A stretch of 8,865 nucleotides of DNA from DSWT01 sp035415725 (GCA_035415725.1 DAOOGN010000120.1:1-8865); one strand, 5' to 3'; shown: positions 1-6,589, numbered from the stretch's first letter. Numbers and translations: made by a program. The notes: generated by a model not told the origin, from the letters alone.

Positions 1-154
1 GCCCGCCACACCCCCCTTTTGCCCCCTTCTTCCCCGCTTGCGGGGGAGAAGGGGGTTGGGGAATGAGAGGGTCAGCACCTGCCGAAGGGGTAACCTATTA
101 TGTGCCCTCCCCAAAGTCCCGTTCGCCACCTGGCAAAGGTGGCTGAATAGTTAC
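1..154 (+). repeat. Hairpin-rich dispersed repeat, copy A (cut by window edge)
   Basis: First of four related copies (others at 5812-5985, 6661-6819 and, inverted, 8652-8865). The window opens inside the right arm of a GC-rich hairpin (bases 1-16) whose complete form is seen in copy D. A second hairpin spans 22-55: CCCCCTTCTTCCCCGC (22-37), loop TT, GCGGGGGAGAAGGGGG (40-55), with one T-G wobble. A linker follows, containing CCTATTATGTGCCCTCC and nearly identical in copies A, B and D. A third hairpin pairs GCCACCT (125-131) with AGGTGGC (137-143) around GGCAA. The unit ends at CTGAATAGTTAC (154), 21 bases before the start codon of the next gene. It encodes no credible protein. The function is unknown; a mobile REP/MITE-like unit or a structured RNA element are both possible. 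Confidence 0.85.
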
Positions 155-175
155 AAATGATCGGGAGGAGTAGAA

Positions 176-1438
176 ATGAAGACTCGAACGCTCTTGAAAA
201 TCAGCCTGGTAATGCTCTTGGTAATCGGCAGTCCAACGGTCATAGCCGCCGCCATCGGTGGGGAACGCCACACAGAGCCGCTCTCGCCGTCCGCATCTGT
301 CGATGCCCCAGCCCAGGCAGCTACCAACGAGGTCATCACATTGACCCTCCCCGGCGACGTGCCGTTGGCGATGGTGCGCATCCCGGGCGGCACGTACCTG
401 ATGGGCTCCACCGAGGAGCCGGGGTCTTCATGGAATACGTGTGAGTGGGAACAGGCCACGTGTGACAAGCCGGCGCATGCCGTCACCATCGACTATGATT
501 TCTACATCGGCAAGTACGAGGTGACGCAAGAGCAGTGGGAAGCAGTCATGGGTAATAACCCGACCAACCAAAAGAACTGCCCGCAATGCCCGGTGTGGAA
601 TGTATCCTGGGACGATACGCACGACTTTACCAACGCCCTGAACAAATTGGGGTTGGGCCTCTTTCGCCTACCCAGCGAGGCCGAGTGGCAATATGCCGCC
701 CGCGCCGGCACCACCACCCGCTTTTACTTCGGCAATGGCGATGCGTGCACACCGGTAGATCTGTATAAGTGTGATCTAACGACCGACCCATGCCCCGAGT
801 TGAGCCAGCACGCCTGGTGGGGCTATGCCCCGGCGGGGGGGCAGCCAAGGCCGGTGGGACAAAAACTGCCCAATCCCTGGGGGTTGTACGACATCTACGG
901 GAATGTGTACGAGTGGTGCGAGGACGATTGGTTGTATCCATTCGACTCCTACGGCGGCGCCCCCACCGACGGCAGCCCATGGCTGGCCGCCACGCCAACG
1001 GCCAAAAAGGTCACGTTGGGTTCCTGGCGCGGTTATTGTGACCCAGCCCACTATCGCTCGGCCTACCGCACCGAACACCTGCATGATATGCGCCACGACA
1101 GCACCGGGCTGCGCCTGGTACGGAAGAGCGACGCAGCGTTGGAATTGCACGGCGTGCCGGCCGACCGCGCCATCCGCCTGACCTGGGAGGTCAACGCGAC
1201 TCTGCCGCCCACCGCCACCTGGCGCATCGACTACTATACCCAAACGGCCACCATCTACACCGTCACCGACCCCTACAGCACGACGCGCTCGCTTGTGCTG
1301 ACGGAGCATGTGCAGAATTATCGCTGGTACACCGTCACACTCAACACGGTGGACGTGACGCCTGTTCTTTCCGACACGGTGCGCGTCATGCCCACCAACA
1401 TCTTTGTGTATCTGCCGCTGACGATGCGGAATAAATGA
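176..1438 (+). CDS. Secreted SUMF1/FGE-sulfatase-domain protein with C-terminal YLPL tail
   Basis: This 420-residue exported protein has a formylglycine-generating-enzyme (SUMF1, C-type-lectin-like) fold. Residues 1-27 are a signal peptide (KTR, then a leucine-rich core, cleavage near VIAAA). The FGE domain covers about 65-317 and shows MVRIPGGTYLMGS (66-78), YEVTQEQWEAVMG (114-126), RLPSEAEWQYAARAG (164-178), NPWGLYDIYGNVYEWC (233-248), RSAYR (294-298) and GLRLVRK (311-317). True FGEs carry two copper-binding cysteines 3 and 8 residues after the serine of GGS; here those places are Gly286 and Ala291, with only Cys288 nearby, so sulfatase activation is unlikely. Residues 322-405 look like a beta-sandwich (FnIII-like), and the end is FVYLPLTMRNK. 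The start is fixed by GGGAGGAG at 163-170, five bases from ATG. It is monocistronic; hairpin repeat copy A lies directly upstream. The substrate or binding role is unknown. Confidence 0.87.
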   Translation: MKTRTLLKISLVMLLVIGSPTVIAAAIGGERHTEPLSPSASVDAPAQAATNEVITLTLPGDVPLAMVRIPGGTYLMGSTEEPGSSWNTCEWEQATCDKPAHAVTIDYDFYIGKYEVTQEQWEAVMGNNPTNQKNCPQCPVWNVSWDDTHDFTNALNKLGLGLFRLPSEAEWQYAARAGTTTRFYFGNGDACTPVDLYKCDLTTDPCPELSQHAWWGYAPAGGQPRPVGQKLPNPWGLYDIYGNVYEWCEDDWLYPFDSYGGAPTDGSPWLAATPTAKKVTLGSWRGYCDPAHYRSAYRTEHLHDMRHDSTGLRLVRKSDAALELHGVPADRAIRLTWEVNATLPPTATWRIDYYTQTATIYTVTDPYSTTRSLVLTEHVQNYRWYTVTLNTVDVTPVLSDTVRVMPTNIFVYLPLTMRNK

Positions 1439-1562
1439 CAGGACTTACGCAAGCCTGGCTCGAATCAAGCGGCGGAGGATTTGTAGTGACGCCTTCAGGC
1501 GTCTCTGAGGAGCTAAGAACGGCTAAAGCCGTCACTACAAACGGAAATTTTCGTAAGTCCTA
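1439..1562 (+). mobile_element. 124-bp MITE-like element, copy 1
   Basis: A non-coding unit bounded by terminal inverted repeats: CAGGACTTACGCAA at the left and, read on the other strand, TAGGACTTACGAAAA at the right. A second copy of equal length lies inverted at 6466-6589. ATGA flanks it on both sides (1435-1438 and 1563-1566), consistent with a 4-bp target duplication. Inside, TTTGTAGTGACG (1480-1491) pairs with CGTCACTACAAA (1530-1541), enclosing two small hairpins: GACGCCT/AGGCGTC (1488-1503) and ACGGCT/AGCCGT (1519-1532). It has no room for a transposase, so it would have to move in trans. TIRs starting AGGACTTACGCA occur in several IS families from memory; the parent family is not identified. 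Its left end abuts the stop codon of the preceding gene. Confidence 0.8.
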
Positions 1563-1581
1563 ATGAGTCAGATCATTGCCA

Positions 1582-1638
1582 CCGCCGGGCGCGCTGAGGA
1601 CGCAGAGCCATAGCATCAATCTCAGCGCCGGCGGCGCT
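1582..1638. repeat. Imperfect inverted repeat between convergent genes
   Basis: In the gap between the plus-strand FGE-domain gene and minus-strand argH, CCGCCGG...CGCTGAG (1582-1597) can pair with CTCAGCGCCGGCGG (1621-1634) across a loop of about 23 bases, with a short bulge. A competing small perfect hairpin, AGCGCC-GGC-GGCGCT, lies at 1624-1638. Neither is followed by a convincing T-tract on either strand (three Ts on the plus strand), so it is not called a terminator. It may still slow convergent transcription. The rest of 1563-1696 shows nothing recognisable. Confidence 0.4.
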
Positions 1639-1696
1639 TTCGGTGGTAAAAATCCAACGTGGTTGTATTCACTATCATCAGCAAGAGAGCCGCTCT

Positions 1697-3067
1697 TTAC
1701 CTCAACGACTCCTTCGCCTGTTCGATCTGCGCCTTGACCGCCGCCGTCGCCGTGCCGCCGGGCACGGAACGTTGCTCGACGGCACGACGGAAGTCGAGCA
1801 CGTCATGCACGTCGTCGCCGAAATGTGGGGAGAGGGCACGGTAGTCTTCCCCAGTGAGGTCACGCAGGCCGCAGCCCCGCTCTCCGGCCAGACGCACCGC
1901 CTGCCCGACGATGTAGTGTCCCTGACGGAACGGTACCCCCTGACGTACCAGGTAATCCGCCAGTTCCGTCGCCAGCAGGTCATCGTGTAGTGCGGAGGCC
2001 ATCCGCTCCGGGTGAATGCGCAAGGTGCTGATTACGCCCACTACCACCGGCAGTTCGAGTTCCAGCGTGTCCAGTGTGTCGAAGAGCGGCTCTTTGTCCT
2101 CCTGTAAGTCCTTGTCGTAGGCGCTGGGCAGGCCCTTGAGCGTCGTCAGCAGCGCCACGAGGTTGCCGATCATCCGTCCGGTTTTGCCGCGCACCAGCTC
2201 CAGCGAGTCGGGATTCTTCTTCTGCGGCATGATGCTGGAACCGGTGCTGTAAGCGTCGTCGAGTTCCACAAAGCCGAATTCCGCCGTCGCGTAGAGGATG
2301 AGGTCTTCCGCCAGACGGCTCAAGTGCGTTTGGAGCAGAGCCGCCCAGAAGAGTATCTCGGCGACAAAATCCCGGTCGGAGACGGCGTCGAGGCTGTTCT
2401 CACTGATGCAGGCAAAGCCCAAGTCGGTGGCCAGCGCCGCGCGGTCGATGCCGAAAGTGTTGCCTGCCAGCGCCGCGCCGCCCAGCGGTAGCACGGAGAC
2501 GCGCCTGGTCAGATCGTCGAGCCGCTCCACGTCGCGCTGCAACATCCAGAAGAAGCTCATCAGCCAGTGGGAGAACAAAATCGGCTGCGCGGGTTGGAGG
2601 TGCGTGTAGCCGGGCATGATGACGTCCAGGTGCGCCTCAGCTTTATCCACGATGGCGTGTTGGAGCGCCCGGACGTGCTCGCGTAGCACGGGAATCCGGG
2701 CAAGCAGATACAGCCGCGTGTCCGTGGCGACCTGATCGTTGCGACTGCGTCCCGTGTGCAGTTTGCCCGCCGCGTCGCCGATGAGTTCACCCAGACGGCG
2801 CTCGACGGCGGTGTGGATATCTTCATCGGAGGGCAAAACAGCAAAGGTTCCGGCGTCGAACTCGGCCTTGACCGCGTTGAGGCCGTCCACAATCGCTTGC
2901 GTCTCGTCCGCCGTGAGGATACCAACCTTCTCCAGCGCGTGGGCGTAGGCGATGCTGCCGACAATGTCCGCCGCGTACATCCGTTGATCGAAGCCAATGG
3001 AGGCGTTGAAACGTTCCAGGAGAGCGTTGGTCGCTTTGTCGAAGCGTCCGCCCCAGAGTTTGCTCAT
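1697..3067 (-). CDS. argH: Argininosuccinate lyase
   Basis: Cleaves argininosuccinate to arginine and fumarate, the last step of arginine synthesis, in the cytoplasm as a homotetramer. The 456 residues match the usual length. Seen in order: the N-terminal MSKLWGGRF typical of ArgH; HTGRSRNDQVATD (104-116); GYTHLQPAQP (153-162), where His156 corresponds to a catalytic histidine; and the fumarase/aspartase superfamily signature GSSIMPQKKNP (276-286) on the flexible loop with the catalytic serine (Ser278). Nothing is missing or broken. The gene follows argG with only 9 bases between stop and start, and its ribosome-binding sequence (GAGG) overlaps the argG stop codon, so the two are probably translationally coupled. 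No clear T-rich terminator was found between its stop and the neighbouring convergent gene. Confidence 0.98.
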   Translation of the reverse strand: MSKLWGGRFDKATNALLERFNASIGFDQRMYAADIVGSIAYAHALEKVGILTADETQAIVDGLNAVKAEFDAGTFAVLPSDEDIHTAVERRLGELIGDAAGKLHTGRSRNDQVATDTRLYLLARIPVLREHVRALQHAIVDKAEAHLDVIMPGYTHLQPAQPILFSHWLMSFFWMLQRDVERLDDLTRRVSVLPLGGAALAGNTFGIDRAALATDLGFACISENSLDAVSDRDFVAEILFWAALLQTHLSRLAEDLILYATAEFGFVELDDAYSTGSSIMPQKKNPDSLELVRGKTGRMIGNLVALLTTLKGLPSAYDKDLQEDKEPLFDTLDTLELELPVVVGVISTLRIHPERMASALHDDLLATELADYLVRQGVPFRQGHYIVGQAVRLAGERGCGLRDLTGEDYRALSPHFGDDVHDVLDFRRAVEQRSVPGGTATAAVKAQIEQAKESLR

Positions 3068-3076
3068 GGTTGGACC

Positions 3077-4339
3077 TCAGTCCCGCTTGAACGTGCCAAA
3101 GTCCGGCTGCTCGTAGCCAGATTTGCCCAGGCCTTCGATATCGAGCAGCGCCTTCACTTTGAGCGGCAAGCCGAAGAGGTGGATGAAGCCCGCGGCGTCG
3201 CTCTGCTGATAGACGTCGTCCTGGCCGAACGTCGCGTAGTCCTCGCGGTAGAGTGAGTACGGCGACTTGCGCCCGACGACGGTGCAACTGCCCTTGTACA
3301 GCTTGAGACGCACTGTGCCGGTGACGTTCTGCATCAGGCTGTCCACGAACGCATCCAGCGCGGTACGCAGTGGGGTGAACCATTGCCCGTAGTACACCAT
3401 CTCCGCGTATTTCTCGGCGACCATGTCCTTGTAGTGCAGCGACTCGCGGTCGAGGCACAGCGTTTCCAGCGCGCGCAGGGCCGCGTAGAGGATCGTCCCG
3501 CCGGGCGTTTCATAGACGCCGCGCGATTTGATGCCCACCAGCCGGTTCTCGACGATGTCCAGCCGTCCAACGCCGTTTTCGCCGCCGAGTTTGTTCAGCA
3601 ACATCACCAATTCCACCGGACCGTGCGATACGCCATCCACGCGCACCGGAACACCGGACTTGAAGTCGATCTCGATGTAGCAGGGCGTATCTGGCGCCTT
3701 TTCCGGCGCGACGGTTAACTGGAACATCGCTTCTTCCGGCTCCAGCCACGGGTTTTCCAGGATGTGGCCTTCGTGGCTGAGGTGCCAGAGGTTGCGGTCG
3801 CGGCTATAGACGGACTTGCCGGTCGTGGTGACAGGGACGCCGTGCGCGGTGGCATAGGCCAGCGCATCCTCCCGCGAGCGAATGTCCCACTCGCGCCACG
3901 GGGCGATGATGGTCAGGCGCGGATTGAGCGCCATCACGCCCAACTCGAAGCGCACCTGGTCATTGCCCTTGCCCGTCGCCCCGTGGGCGACGGCGTCCGC
4001 GCCTTCCAATTCGGCGATCTCCACCAGGCGTCTGGCGATAAGCGGGCGCGCGAACGACGTGCCGAGCAGGTATTGCCGCTCGTAGATCGCGCCGGCGCGC
4101 AGGGTGGGGAAGACAAAGTCGGTGACGAACTCGTGGCGCAAGTCCTCCACGTAAGATTTCACCGCGCCGCTGATCTTCGCTTTCTCCGGCAGGCCGCTCA
4201 ACTCCTCCTCCTGCCCCAGATCCGCTGTGAACGTGACCACTTCGCATTCGTAGTTCTCGATCAGCCACGGCACAATACACGATGTATCCAGCCCCCCCGA
4301 ATACGCCAACACCACTTTGGAAACCTTTTTCTTTGCCAT
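3077..4339 (-). CDS. argG: Argininosuccinate synthase
   Basis: Joins citrulline and aspartate using ATP, giving argininosuccinate, AMP and pyrophosphate, the penultimate step of arginine synthesis. In the 420-residue reading, AYSGGLDTS (12-20) is the N-type ATP pyrophosphatase P-loop, HGATGKGNDQVRFE (119-132) is the conserved citrulline/aspartate-binding stretch, and SRDRNLWHLSHEG (179-191) is another family block. The open frame extends seven codons further to 4360, but the inner ATG at 4337-4339 has a strong GGAGGAG four bases upstream and yields the expected MAKKKVSKVVLAYSGG start, so it is preferred. argH follows after 9 bases. A GNAT gene lies 96 bases upstream on the same strand and may share the transcript. 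The intervening gap contains interleaved inverted repeats that could affect expression. Confidence 0.97.
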   Translation of the reverse strand: MAKKKVSKVVLAYSGGLDTSCIVPWLIENYECEVVTFTADLGQEEELSGLPEKAKISGAVKSYVEDLRHEFVTDFVFPTLRAGAIYERQYLLGTSFARPLIARRLVEIAELEGADAVAHGATGKGNDQVRFELGVMALNPRLTIIAPWREWDIRSREDALAYATAHGVPVTTTGKSVYSRDRNLWHLSHEGHILENPWLEPEEAMFQLTVAPEKAPDTPCYIEIDFKSGVPVRVDGVSHGPVELVMLLNKLGGENGVGRLDIVENRLVGIKSRGVYETPGGTILYAALRALETLCLDRESLHYKDMVAEKYAEMVYYGQWFTPLRTALDAFVDSLMQNVTGTVRLKLYKGSCTVVGRKSPYSLYREDYATFGQDDVYQQSDAAGFIHLFGLPLKVKALLDIEGLGKSGYEQPDFGTFKRD

Positions 4340-4343
4340 TTCT

Positions 4344-4350
4344 CTCCTCC
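4344..4350 (-). promoter_or_regulatory. Shine-Dalgarno site fixing the argG start
   Basis: Read on the minus strand, GGAGGAG is followed by AGAA and ATG (4337-4339). This perfect site lies inside the longer open frame and would be pointless if translation began at the upstream ATG (4358-4360), so it decides the start of argG. Confidence 0.8.
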
Positions 4351-4356
4351 ATTGAG

Positions 4357-4437
4357 TCAAAAGTCTACAGTCCCATGTCGAAAGTCAAAGATCAACAGGC
4401 TGCCGACTTTTGAGCTGCGACTTTCGACTTGAGACTT
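4357..4437. repeat. Cluster of AAGTC/GACTT short inverted repeats upstream of argG
   Basis: On the plus strand TCAAAAGTC (4357-4365) is the reverse complement of GACTTTTGA (4405-4413), and GTCGAAAGTC (4377-4386) is the reverse complement of GACTTTCGAC (4419-4428). The two pairs interleave. Because all share an AAAGTC/GACTTT core, nested pairings are also possible, so a transcript could fold in mutually exclusive ways just before the argG ribosome-binding site. An alternative is that this is merely a low-complexity AAGTC repeat. The cluster ends at the stop codon of the GNAT gene. Confidence 0.6.
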
Positions 4438-5782
4438 ACGAAACCGGCCACACATCCGATGCTTGCCTGGGGAACAAGGCATCCAGCAGCAAGCGCGCTT
4501 CGAGGCGGCCGCCGCAATCCGGGAAAGCCATGATCAGTTCCGCCAGTGAGCGATAGCCAAACAGCAGTTGCAGGAACGTCAACGGTGGAAATTCAAATGA
4601 AGTCTCTGTGTTGGCGGGCGATTTCCAGGTCTGCACATCCATCAGATGCCCTTTCTCGAAAACAAGATGAAGGCCGTCGTGGTAGAAGTTGAGCCACAAC
4701 TTGCCGGAATAGCCGGCCATCACCGAGCGCGCCAGTCGCTCTTCCAATACCGGTGCAATGGTGCGCAGGAAGTCGGGCAGATCGGGGACGCGCACGTACC
4801 AACTGTACGGTTTGTGAAAGCGCGGCAACCATTCCGGCGACACGACCGGGTAACAGGGATGCTCACCCCCCAACATAAACATCAACCGTGTAAAGGGCGG
4901 GGCATCGTCCCCCTCATTGTAAGGGCGATACGTCATCCCCTTGGCCTGGAGGTAGCGCATCACACACGGCGTCACCTCCCACCACGATACGCCCGGCTGT
5001 AGTTCGTAGACCTGCAGGGACAAAACCTCACCCCACAGAACTTCAGAATGAACCAGATAACCCACCGGTGCACCTTCCGCACTGTCGATCACACACACTC
5101 GCATCGTATCAACGCCACCAGGGGTACGCTCACCTACCTCATAGCGCCACAACGCTGCATCGCGCACGCAACGGAGCAGATAACGCCGCGCCGCCTGGGC
5201 CTCAACTTGCTGGATAAAAGGGATGTCGGCCAGGGTCGCCGGACGCACCTGATAGGGTTCAGCGTCCTGCTTCAAACGCGGCACACCGGTCAAAGGGCCG
5301 CTGTACCCACCATGCATATCCACTGCCATCTCATAGCCGAACTGACGGTAGTAGTACGGGATGCCGGTGATCGCCTGCATCTTGTGACCGCGTTCCGCAC
5401 TCCAGCGGTGCAGTACCGCAAACTGCGCCCGCACCAGACCACGATGGCGGTAGTCGGGGTGCGTACCGACCAGTTCGGGGCGACCTACCGGAATTTCAAT
5501 GCCGCCATAAGACCACGTCTGCGCGATCAGGTTGGTGCTGGACACAATCGCGCCAGTCGCGGTGTCTTCCACGACCAGAAAGTCACCCGGCTTGAAAGTG
5601 GGATGCGGTCTGAGCATCAGATCGCGCACCCACAGCGCCACATGGCGATCGGGCCGCTCCCACCCCTTATCGCTGTGGACGTGACTGTCGAACTCGGCCA
5701 GTTTATCGACATCCGCCGGCGTCGCGCACCGCACGATTAAACCATCGTCAAGATGATGTATCACAAGGCTGTTATCAACCAT
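4436..5782 (-). CDS. Eis-like GNAT N-acetyltransferase with SCP2-like C-terminal domain
   Basis: A 448-residue cytoplasmic protein built like the Eis family: N-terminal GNAT fold, a second GNAT-like half, and a C-terminal sterol-carrier-protein-like domain. The acetyl-CoA motif A is VGTHPDYRHRGLVRAQF (105-121), with R112-H-R114-G-L forming the pyrophosphate loop; YYYRQFGYE (143-151) is the usual end of the first domain. The tail from about 355 (KLWLNFYHDGLHLVFEKG, then a hydrophobic FPPLTFLQLLFGYRSLAEL) fits the SCP2-like part. Eis proteins acetylate amines, including aminoglycosides and protein lysines; the substrate here is unknown, and nothing ties it to arginine beyond position. The ATG has GGGGGAGG only three bases upstream, an unusually short gap, and those Gs could pair with CCCCG in the flanking repeat. 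argG lies 96 bases downstream. Confidence 0.85.
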   Translation of the reverse strand: MVDNSLVIHHLDDGLIVRCATPADVDKLAEFDSHVHSDKGWERPDRHVALWVRDLMLRPHPTFKPGDFLVVEDTATGAIVSSTNLIAQTWSYGGIEIPVGRPELVGTHPDYRHRGLVRAQFAVLHRWSAERGHKMQAITGIPYYYRQFGYEMAVDMHGGYSGPLTGVPRLKQDAEPYQVRPATLADIPFIQQVEAQAARRYLLRCVRDAALWRYEVGERTPGGVDTMRVCVIDSAEGAPVGYLVHSEVLWGEVLSLQVYELQPGVSWWEVTPCVMRYLQAKGMTYRPYNEGDDAPPFTRLMFMLGGEHPCYPVVSPEWLPRFHKPYSWYVRVPDLPDFLRTIAPVLEERLARSVMAGYSGKLWLNFYHDGLHLVFEKGHLMDVQTWKSPANTETSFEFPPLTFLQLLFGYRSLAELIMAFPDCGGRLEARLLLDALFPRQASDVWPVS

Positions 5783-5811
5783 AGACCTCCCCCGTCAAGA
5801 GCCACCACAGG

Positions 5812-5985
5812 CGGGGATTTTGGGTGGGGGGTGTCGCCACACCCCCCCTTTGCCCCCTTCTTCCCCGCTTGCGGGGGAGAAGGGGGTTGGGAGATGAGAA
5901 GGTCATCACCTGCCGAAGGGGTAACCTATTATGTGCCCTCCCCAAAGTCCCGTTCGTCACCTGGCAAGGGTGGCTGAATAGTGAC
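5812..5985 (+). repeat. Hairpin-rich dispersed repeat, copy B
   Basis: Aligns with copies A and D over its whole length. After GGGGATTTTGGGT comes a first hairpin, GGGGGGTGT (5826-5834) with ACACCCCCC (5839-5847), shorter than the 18-bp stem in copy D. The second hairpin (5853-5886) is identical to copy A. The third reads GTCACCT-GGCAA-GGGTGGC: relative to copy A it has two changes, one in each arm, both replacing Watson-Crick pairs with G-T wobbles so the stem still forms as RNA. The unit ends at GAATAGTGAC (5985), a few bases from the T-tract of the neighbouring terminator. It lies antisense to, and directly upstream of, the GNAT gene, so that gene's promoter must lie in it or be reached by read-through. 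Confidence 0.88.
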
Positions 5986-5989
5986 CAAC

Positions 5990-6016
5990 AAAAAACCCTG
6001 GCATTGCCGCCAGGGT
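5990..6016 (-). terminator. Intrinsic terminator of the small gene at 6030-6392
   Basis: On the minus strand, ACCCTGGC pairs perfectly with GCCAGGGT around a six-base loop (GGCAAT) and runs into a tract of six Ts counting the last stem base. It starts 13 bases past the stop codon of the upstream gene. This is the clearest rho-independent terminator in the window. It argues that the downstream GNAT-argG-argH run has its own promoter. Confidence 0.88.
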
Positions 6017-6029
6017 CAATCGGGCACAC

Positions 6030-6392
6030 TTATGCCACTGTATCCGTAATAGGGAAACTCAACAGGCCCAACTCGGGCACATTCGTCTGCAGCACGATGG
6101 TGTGCTCGCCGGGGGCCAGCGTGCCGGGCACATAGAGGGTCAGAACAGCACCGTAGCTCACATACAGCGATGCCGCCCAGGTGATCCCTGCCACCGGGCG
6201 GACCTTGCCGTTCAGTTCGACAGTCACGCCTTCCAGCGAACGCGCCTCACCGTCGACTGCCAGTTTGGTGATGCCGCTGATGGAGCCTGAATCGATGAGG
6301 TTCTTGACCTGGAAGACGAAACCCTCGCCCTGATTTTTCAGGCTGCCGGGCACATACAACTTCTTCAACGCATCGGGTGACATATTGTACAT
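6030..6392 (-). CDS. Small unrecognised beta-rich protein (120 aa)
   Basis: The gene is real: AGGAGG sits six bases before the ATG, and a perfect intrinsic terminator follows the stop. There is no signal peptide, no membrane segment and no cysteine, so a soluble cytoplasmic protein is likely. The sequence alternates hydrophobic and polar residues as in a beta-sandwich. A motif recurs near each half: LYVPGSL (12-18) and LYVPGTL (86-92), hinting at a duplicated beta unit. SLKN...GFVFQVKN (17-31) and LAVDGE (44-49) are the other distinctive stretches. The SLKN-GFxFxV-VDGE pattern loosely recalls small beta proteins such as the C-deglycosidase beta subunit (DUF6379-like) from memory, but this is not enough to assign it. 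It is monocistronic, isolated by its terminator and by a 504-bp gap upstream. Function unknown. Confidence 0.82.
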   Translation of the reverse strand: MYNMSPDALKKLYVPGSLKNQGEGFVFQVKNLIDSGSISGITKLAVDGEARSLEGVTVELNGKVRPVAGITWAASLYVSYGAVLTLYVPGTLAPGEHTIVLQTNVPELGLLSFPITDTVA

Positions 6393-6465
6393 CGTTTACC
6401 TCCTAGACATGGTTACAGGTTGATATCTATTCAGACCAGTAAACCTGGCGCAGCAACTTATTCCT

Positions 6466-6589
6466 TAGGACTTACGCAAATTTCCGTTTGTAGTGACGGC
6501 TTCAGCCGTTCTTAGCTCCTAAGAGACGCCTGAAGGCGTCACTACAAATCCTCCGCCGCTTGATTCGAACCAGGCTTGCGTAAGTCCTG
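6466..6589 (-). mobile_element. 124-bp MITE-like element, copy 2 (inverted)
   Basis: Same length and sequence class as the element at 1439-1562, in opposite orientation. Its ends are TAGGACTTACGCAAATTT at the left and, read on the other strand, CAGGACTTACGCAAGCCTGG at the right. Here both terminal repeats keep GCAA, whereas copy 1 has lost one G, so this copy is closer to an intact form. The flanks are TCCT and CCCT, a possible decayed 4-bp duplication. The internal 12-bp arms and both small hairpins are kept. The two copies differ at a loop base (GGCTGAAGCC here, GGCTAAAGCC there) and near the centre, where CTTAG-GAG-CTAAG could form an extra small hairpin only in this copy. Confidence 0.8.

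Noticed and set aside
1582..1638. Inverted repeat behind argH as an intrinsic terminator
   Set aside because: The stem is imperfect and no T-tract follows on either strand.
2298..3256. Plus-strand frames opposite argH and argG, up to 166 codons
   Set aside because: They are antisense shadows of strongly conserved enzymes in high-G+C sequence, with no ribosome-binding sites or recognisable domains.
4340..4360. Upstream ATG start for argG at 4360
   Set aside because: It adds MTQWRRE before the conserved start and would place the perfect GGAGGAG site inside the coding region.
4357..4393. TTGACT/TAGACT pair on the minus strand as an argG promoter
   Set aside because: Spacing is only 15 bases and both boxes lie in the AAGTC repeat cluster, which produces such matches by chance.
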